From NCBI GenBank assembly GCA_001275005.1, contig JWZX01001422.1, positions 1 through 10,188 of the forward strand: DNA of 10,188 nucleotides. Reading direction: 5' to 3'. The position numbers were made by a program, and so were the translations under genes. Of this stretch, positions 6,431 through 10,188 are shown piece after piece; positions within the stretch are counted from its first letter, which is position 1, and each line of letters starts with the position of its first letter. The notes under the pieces were generated by a model, which made no database searches, was not told the DNA's origin, and saw only the letters and a list, made by a program, of their open reading frames with translations. Source of the DNA: Chrysochromulina tobinii. Its lineage: Eukaryota; Haptophyta; Prymnesiales; Chrysochromulinaceae.

Positions 6431-8404
6431 TCAACCGTCATGCCCTCGCGTGCACCGCCAAAGTGGGCTTACCGCCAAGCGCTTCGCCTCCAACCTTTCT
6501 GCCGCAGCTCTGACGCTCCAGCCCCTCCAAAGCTCCTCCTCCAATGCCTCTGACGCCGCCTTCTCGGCCTCCACCGCGGCCTCCTCAGCCTCCACCGCGG
6601 CTTCCTCGGCCTCCACCGCGGCTTCCTCGGCCTCCACCTCGGCCGCGGCCGCGGCCCTCTCAGCCACAGCGACATCGACCGCCGCGGCCGCCGCGGCCTC
6701 TGCGGCCTCTGCGGCCTCCGCAGCCGCCTCAGCAGCGACCCTCTCGGCTGCTGCTGCCTCAGCAACAGCCTCAGCTGCCTCGACCGCCTCGGCTGCCTCG
6801 GCCACTGCGGCCGCCGCGGCCGCCGCAACCGCCGCAACCGCCTCGGCAGCGACCTTTTCGGCGGCCGCTGCCTCAGCAACAGCCTCAGCCGCCGTGGCAG
6901 CCTCCGCTGCTGCTGCTGCCTCTCTCGCCGCTTGCTCGCCCTCCACTTGTTTGGCCACCAGTCTCTCCACCTCGGCCGTCGATGCCGCCTCAGCAGCCGC
7001 CGCTGCCTCGGCCGCTGCGACCGCCCAAGTAGCCACCGCCGCCTCGGCTGACGTCGTGGCCGTCGCCTCTGCCACCTCTGCCGCCTCTGCTGCGGCTTCG
7101 ACCGCCGCCTCTGTCGCCGCCTCCAGCGCGACGCGTGCATCAGAGAGCTCTCCTCGCTCGACACGGCGCTCCTTGTCGAAGGCCGTAGGCTGCGGTGTGA
7201 ACAAAACGGCCGCCGCCGGTGCCTCGGCTTGCCCCTGATTGCCTCCATCTGATTGCCTCTGATTGCCTCTGATTGTCTCTGACGTGGTGGAGGCCGCCGC
7301 CGGTGCCTCGGCTACCTCTGCCTCCGCCACGTCGGCCGTCTGGTTGCCTCTGATTGCCTCCGCCACGTCGGCGACCGCCTTTGCAGCAGCCTCGGCCGCC
7401 GCAGCCTCGGCCGCCGCAGCCTCGGCCGCCGCAGCCTCGGCCGTTGCTATGGCTATCACCGCCCCCTCCGCAAACTCTCTCTCGAAAGAAGCCGACTTGT
7501 CTTCGGTCTGCGCCTGCACGAACGTCTCCTCGGTCGCGTTGCCCCGAGCAATCAACGCCGCTACGACCGCCAACCCGCCACCTCGCGCGAGCAGCGCCAC
7601 CTCTTCCTCTCTGTTGGCCCTGGCAGCCGCCGCCTCCGCAACCGCCTTGGCCGCTGCTTCCTTCGCGGCGGCTTTGGCCTTTGCATCTGCGGCTGCCGCC
7701 TGGGCCGCTGCCCGAACCTCCGCTTCGCGCCGGCGCCGTGGCGCCGCCCTTTTCCCTCCGATCGTGACCGCATTCTCCGCACCAGCGCTCGACGCATCGC
7801 TTGACGACCGGACCAGTGCCGGAATCCCTACGAGCGCGCCTGTCGCGCTCAGTCCCACGATCCCAAAGGCCAACGCGCGCCGGTCCGGCGACGCGATATT
7901 GTCAGCGTTTGACGACGCAACCTTCGAGTTCGCATCGGATGCTGGCCCACCAAAAAGTGCCTGGAGGGAGAAGGATGGCGGTGGCGGTGGCGGCGGCGGC
8001 AGCTTGGGCGGCGGCAGTGCAAACAGAGACATGAGGTCTAAAGGCTTGGGTGCGGGCGGTGGCGGCGGCGGCAGCTTGGGCGGCGGCAGTGCAAACAGAG
8101 ACATGAGGTCAAACTGTTTGGGTGCGGGCGGGGGCGGCGGTGGCTTGGTCCGACCAGAGAAGAAGGATGAGAGGTCGAATGCGAGCCCATCGGAGACGCC
8201 TTCATCACTCTCTCCGAGCCCATCGGAGACGTCTTCATCACTCTCTCCAGCGACTACTGCTCGTTTGAGATGTTCTTTACTGTCTCCAGCAGCGAGAGCC
8301 TCGTACTCCGTCATGCAAGGGTTGGAACGCGCACCTAAGCGGATAACTTTATGAGACACGAGTAGCAGGCTACTGTGGGCCAGAGTCAACAAGAACGCGA
8401 CCAT
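6431..8404 (-). CDS. Unrecognised Ala/Glu-rich repeat protein with polyproline-DLMSLF modules and two to three hydrophobic segments
   Basis: I do not recognise this 657-residue protein. The ATG at 8404 gives a hydrophobic N-terminus (MVAFLLTLAHSSLLLVSH) that could be a signal peptide or anchor; the next Met is residue 31. Residues 53-74 are a duplicated acidic GESDEDVSDGL. Residues 76-151 carry four spaced hydrophobic motifs (FDLSSFF, FDLMSLF, LDLMSLF, FSLQALF) separated by polyproline linkers (PPPKLPPPPPPAPK), which could bind profilin, SH3 or WW domains. A likely TM helix is at 178-198 (LAFGIVGLSATGALVGIPALV), followed by the basic patch PRRRREAEVR. Residues 225-640 are Ala/Glu-rich and expected to be helical, with EAAAA repeats (323-342) and perfect VEAEEAA heptads (590-617) that favour an Ala-based coiled coil. 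A third hydrophobic stretch lies near 268-287. This frame was chosen over open antisense frames because it is the longest uninterrupted one and shows graded domain structure. It lies 305 bp downstream of the EF-hand gene on the same strand. A structural or scaffold role is only a guess. Confidence 0.68.
   Translation of the reverse strand: MVAFLLTLAHSSLLLVSHKVIRLGARSNPCMTEYEALAAGDSKEHLKRAVVAGESDEDVSDGLGESDEGVSDGLAFDLSSFFSGRTKPPPPPPAPKQFDLMSLFALPPPKLPPPPPPAPKPLDLMSLFALPPPKLPPPPPPPPSFSLQALFGGPASDANSKVASSNADNIASPDRRALAFGIVGLSATGALVGIPALVRSSSDASSAGAENAVTIGGKRAAPRRRREAEVRAAAQAAAADAKAKAAAKEAAAKAVAEAAAARANREEEVALLARGGGLAVVAALIARGNATEETFVQAQTEDKSASFEREFAEGAVIAIATAEAAAAEAAAAEAAAAEAAAKAVADVAEAIRGNQTADVAEAEVAEAPAAASTTSETIRGNQRQSDGGNQGQAEAPAAAVLFTPQPTAFDKERRVERGELSDARVALEAATEAAVEAAAEAAEVAEATATTSAEAAVATWAVAAAEAAAAAEAASTAEVERLVAKQVEGEQAAREAAAAAEAATAAEAVAEAAAAEKVAAEAVAAVAAAAAAAVAEAAEAVEAAEAVAEAAAAERVAAEAAAEAAEAAEAAAAAAVDVAVAERAAAAAEVEAEEAAVEAEEAAVEAEEAAVEAEKAASEALEEELWRGWSVRAAAERLEAKRLAVSPLWRCTRGHDG
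6554..6637 (-). repeat. 21-bp tandem repeat encoding four VEAEEAA heptads
   Basis: Four consecutive 21-bp units in the 3' part of the Ala-rich gene encode VEAEEAA three times and VEAEKAA once (residues 590-617). A seven-residue period with Val and Ala at fixed positions is a textbook coiled-coil heptad. Units differ at a few bases only, so the array is recent or gene-converted. Confidence 0.88.
7236..7282 (-). repeat. 10-bp repeat (TGATTGCCTC on the plus strand), not a multiple of three
   Basis: Units start at 7236, 7250, 7260 and 7270 (the last with one mismatch), with a four-base interruption after the first. A further one and a half degenerate copies lie near 7341-7360. On the coding minus strand they give IRGNQ/RQSDGGNQ-type peptides between Ala/Glu-rich blocks (residues about 351-392). 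Because ten is not divisible by three, gain or loss of one unit would shift the frame of the gene. Confidence 0.85.
7379..7438 (-). repeat. 15-bp tandem repeat encoding (EAAAA)n
   Basis: Four 15-bp units, the first three essentially identical, encode EAAAAEAAAAEAAAAEAAAK (residues 323-342) on the minus strand. EAAAK-like repeats form rigid alpha-helical rods, so this block probably acts as a stiff spacer. Confidence 0.88.
7970..8113 (-). repeat. 72-bp tandem duplication encoding the DLMSLF-polyproline module
   Basis: Two nearly identical 72-bp units (minus strand 8113-8042 and 8041-7970) encode 24-residue modules: a DLMSLFALPPPK block followed by a polyproline linker. A diverged copy precedes them (FDLSSFF, residues 76-82) and one follows (FSLQALF, residues 145-151), so the array grew from an older, partly degenerate set. 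Confidence 0.9.
8183..8248 (-). repeat. 33-bp tandem duplication encoding GESDE(D/G)VSDGL
   Basis: Two adjacent 33-bp units with only about one to two base differences encode two 11-residue acidic units (residues 53-74) near the N-terminus of the Ala-rich protein. The Ser residues in an acidic setting would suit casein-kinase-2-type phosphorylation; that is an inference. Confidence 0.9.
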
Positions 8405-8709
8405 TGTTTGGGATCGAGATTATTGACGAATTTGGAAAGATAATTGACTCATCAAGTCGTGCTAATACCAAATTCGGTCAGCAGTAGACCGAGTCGCGGC
8501 GGGTAAGTGAGTCACACGGAAATCACCCGCGAAGCGCACTGCGGCCGTGTGTCACACCTTCCAAGCCGAGAAATGAGTGGCCGCTCACTGTGTCGCCATT
8601 CGCTTTACGCTTATACAAAGTCCAAGCCCATTCAGTACGCCCCCTCGACCCGCGCCATCTTTCAGCCTGCCGCCCTCAGCGCTTGACCTTACCCTCATTT
8701 TGACCCTTG
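8405..8709. promoter_or_regulatory. Intergenic region between tandem minus-strand genes (3' end of EF-hand gene, promoter/5'UTR of Ala-rich gene)
   Basis: No gene is supported in these 305 bp. The part next to the Ala-rich gene's start (about 8405-8475) is AT-rich, which fits a promoter or 5' leader for that gene. A small inverted repeat, TCGGTC (8474-8479) and GACCGA (8487-8492) around a 7-base loop, could form a hairpin but is short enough to be chance. I see no clear TATA box or poly(A) signal. Confidence 0.5.
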
Positions 8710-10188
8710 TTATGCTTGGCTCGGCTTGGCTCGTGTCGGTTTGGCTCTAACCTTCGGCGAGGCTTTTGTCGAGCCACTTTGGTGCGGCGCCTCTGTCTTT
8801 TTCACTTTGGCGCGGCGGAGGCTCTCGTTGAGCTCGGTGTAATCAATCTGGCCCGAGCCTCCCTGGTCGAGGTCACCAAAGATCTTGTCGAGATCGCCCT
8901 TGCCGCATGGGAACCCCATCCCCTTGAGCGCCGCCCCAAACTCCTTCTTGTCCACGGTGCCGGAGCCGTCCGTATCCCACTCGCGGAACAAGTCGAGCAC
9001 TCGCCCACGCGACGCATCGAGCGCCTCCCGGAGTGCCCACTGGATGTACTCGGACAGGTCCACCGAGCCACTGTGGTCCTGGTCGAGCTGGTTGAAGATA
9101 GCCAGCACCTCCGTCTCGGAGGGCGTGGGCGCGCCCTCGCGAGCGCACTTGGACGCCCACATCCGACTAAACTCTTCGAAGCCGAGGTCGTTGGTGCCGT
9201 CCGCGTCCTGCGCGGCAAAATCGTCGTAGCTGGCCCGCATCTTCGACGTGAGGTCGTCCTTGGATGTAGCTTCCTTGGATGGGGCCTTCTCGAGCGGAGC
9301 CTCGTTGGGTGGAGCCTTCTGCTTGGGTGGGGGCAAGGCGCTCGCCTGCGCCTGCGCGAGCGCCAACTGGAGCTCGTGCAGCTGCTTCTCGAGATCGCCT
9401 CGCATGGCGATCGCCTCGCGCAGCAGTTGGCTGCGCTGCTCGGCAAGCAGCCGACCCAGCCGCGCCTCGGTCGCCTCGTGCTCGGTCTTCTGCTGCGCCT
9501 CGAGCAGCCGCCGCGCCTCGCGCCCGATTCGATCTTCGTCGGTCATCTCGGCCCACTTCGCCTGCAAGAGCTCAAACTTGTCGGCCCACTCGGCGCCATC
9601 TCGCGTGGCGAGCTTGAGCTGTCGAAGGTATTCGAGCGCCGCCTCTCGCGCCTCGCCCACCGTCACGCCAAGCTCACGCATCTTGACGCCATACTCCGAG
9701 TGTAGCTCCGTGATCGCCGCCTCCGCGTCCGCCCGCCGCTTGCGCTCGGTGCCGAGCTGCTCACGTATCGTCAGCTTGGACTCCTCCAGGAGCGCAAGCC
9801 GCCAACTCTCGCGCCAGCGCACGTAGCTCCATACAAACTTGGGCCGTTGGAGGCGCATAGCCGCCTGTCGGAGCACAGTCCTCTGATGAGCCTTCTCATA
9901 GTACAGCTCCGACCACGCTTGCCAGCCCATTGCGAGCTCCTTTCTGCCCATTCGGCGCGCGGCGAGGGCCGACAGATGCTCGACGCGCCTCTCTCGCGTG
10001 CGCGCTTCACGCTCCTCTTGCCGACGCTCGCGTTCGGCCTCATACCCCTCGCCGCGAAGCATCGCCTCACGCGCCGCCGCAAGCTCCGCCCGCAGCCTCT
10101 CGCATTCCGCCGCGAGAGTGCCGTGACTCGTGCCGAGCTCGACCGCACGCAGCTCCGCGGCGAGGGCGCCACGCCGCAGGCTGGCCGC
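8710..10188 (-). CDS. Coiled-coil protein with Sfi1-like W/R repeat and four C-terminal EF-hands (5' end beyond window)
   Basis: The frame runs without a stop from TAA at 8710-8712 to the right edge, at least 492 codons. The first Met in view (10062) is probably internal, because the 42 codons upstream still read as coiled coil (ECERLRAELAAAREAM). Next comes an Sfi1-like segment (9942-9793) with the W..W....R..L..A..R..RP....Y..WR..W pattern: GWQAWSELYYEKAHQRTVLR, then LQRPKFVWSYVRWRESW. Sfi1 repeats are known to bind centrin, a calmodulin relative. A long charged coiled coil follows, then a Pro/Lys/Ala-rich linker, then four EF-hands. The loops are DADGTNDLGFEE (9207-9172), DQDHSGSVDLSE (9084-9049), DTDGSGTVDKKE (8976-8941) and DQGGSGQIDYTE (8868-8833). 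Loops 2 and 3 are canonical; loop 1 lacks the usual Gly at position 6; loop 4 has Gly at position 3 and probably binds calcium weakly. The tail is basic (KASPKVRAKPTRAKPSQA). It is likely a calcium-regulated cytoskeletal, centrosome- or flagellum-associated protein; the location is inferred. Confidence 0.83.
   Translation of the reverse strand, partial: AASLRRGALAAELRAVELGTSHGTLAAECERLRAELAAAREAMLRGEGYEAERERRQEEREARTRERRVEHLSALAARRMGRKELAMGWQAWSELYYEKAHQRTVLRQAAMRLQRPKFVWSYVRWRESWRLALLEESKLTIREQLGTERKRRADAEAAITELHSEYGVKMRELGVTVGEAREAALEYLRQLKLATRDGAEWADKFELLQAKWAEMTDEDRIGREARRLLEAQQKTEHEATEARLGRLLAEQRSQLLREAIAMRGDLEKQLHELQLALAQAQASALPPPKQKAPPNEAPLEKAPSKEATSKDDLTSKMRASYDDFAAQDADGTNDLGFEEFSRMWASKCAREGAPTPSETEVLAIFNQLDQDHSGSVDLSEYIQWALREALDASRGRVLDLFREWDTDGSGTVDKKEFGAALKGMGFPCGKGDLDKIFGDLDQGGSGQIDYTELNESLRRAKVKKTEAPHQSGSTKASPKVRAKPTRAKPSQA

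Noticed and set aside
6408-7238. Plus-strand Ala/Ser-rich frame (SASTAASSASTAASS)
   Set aside because: Mirror image of the VEAEEAA and Ala-rich repeats on the other strand; no signal, domain or supporting start.
6469-7248. Minus-strand Arg-rich frame of 259 codons
   Set aside because: Shifted-frame shadow of the Ala-rich gene; Arg-rich composition comes from reading GC-rich Ala codons out of frame. Noted only in connection with the 10-bp repeat.
7236-7282. CRISPR-like or protein-binding iteron array
   Set aside because: Units are 10 bp and adjacent with no spacers of constant length, and they lie inside a coding frame.
7263-8354. Plus-strand Ala/Ser/Gly-rich frame of 363 codons
   Set aside because: Antisense of the Ala/Glu-rich gene. 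It covers only part of the region, while the minus-strand frame runs unbroken for 657 codons with graded domains.
8474-8492. Hairpin TCGGTC/GACCGA as a terminator or small RNA
   Set aside because: Only a 6-bp stem with no U tract; expected by chance in 10 kb of GC-rich DNA.
8495-8515. GGTAAGTGAGT as a splice donor of a plus-strand gene
   Set aside because: No supported plus-strand exon precedes it; both neighbouring genes are on the minus strand.
8707-9705. Long plus-strand open frame of 332 codons opposite the EF-hand gene
   Set aside because: It is the antisense of the coiled-coil/EF-hand coding region, which has clear EF-hand loops and W/R motifs. The antisense frame is open because of GC-rich codon structure and has no recognisable domain.
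1-10188. Prokaryotic or viral origin of the window
   Set aside because: Type II Golgi anchor, XEG113-like enzyme, Sfi1-like repeat and EF-hands, wide spacing and no ribosome-binding-site pattern all favour a eukaryotic nuclear genome; no viral hallmark gene is present.

Overview
The window looks like nuclear DNA of a GC-rich unicellular eukaryote, most likely a microalga. I lean towards a haptophyte-type genome, but that is an inference from protein style, not a match to a known sequence. The eukaryotic signs are a Golgi-type signal-anchored glycosyltransferase related to plant XEG113, an SPPPP (extensin/pherophorin-like) membrane protein with a CxC-x-GCC head, a CCR4/nocturnin-like phosphodiesterase, and a protein joining Sfi1-like W/R repeats to calmodulin-like EF-hands. 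Spacing is far too loose for bacterial operons, no Shine-Dalgarno pattern is used, and several starts sit in eukaryotic-type contexts. The main coding regions read as single uninterrupted frames, so introns are few or absent here. GC bias leaves many long antisense and shifted frames open; these were discarded.

Layout: 1-66 is probably the acidic C-terminal end of a plus-strand gene entering from the left. It converges on a minus-strand gene at 392-2536, a GT77-type (XEG113/RRA-like) glycosyltransferase. That gene is divergent from, and about 140 bp away from, a plus-strand gene at 2680-3627 for a single-pass membrane protein with a Cys-rich head, an SPPPP stalk, a transmembrane helix and a tail of seven NDGAT repeats. 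A 416-bp spacer leads to a plus-strand gene at 4044-6218 for an endonuclease/exonuclease/phosphatase (EEP) fold protein with all catalytic residues but a very enlarged N-terminal half. It converges on a minus-strand gene at 6431-8404 for an Ala/Glu-rich repeat protein with polyproline and DLMSLF modules. Upstream of that on the same strand, a coiled-coil/Sfi1-like/EF-hand protein (8710-10188) runs off the right edge.

How the genes may work together: the most suggestive link is the head-to-head pair at 392-3627. In plants, XEG113 and RRA proteins arabinosylate hydroxyprolines in SPPPP extensin motifs. Here an XEG113-like enzyme shares a short intergenic region with a gene for a protein carrying four SPPPP motifs. 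An enzyme-substrate or co-regulated cell-surface module is a reasonable hypothesis, not a demonstrated one. The other genes show no obvious shared pathway. The window is also rich in in-frame minisatellites (periods of 10, 12, 15, 21, 27, 33 and 72 bp), so repeat expansion is actively shaping several of these proteins.

I saw no tRNA, rRNA, CRISPR array, transposase or viral hallmark gene.
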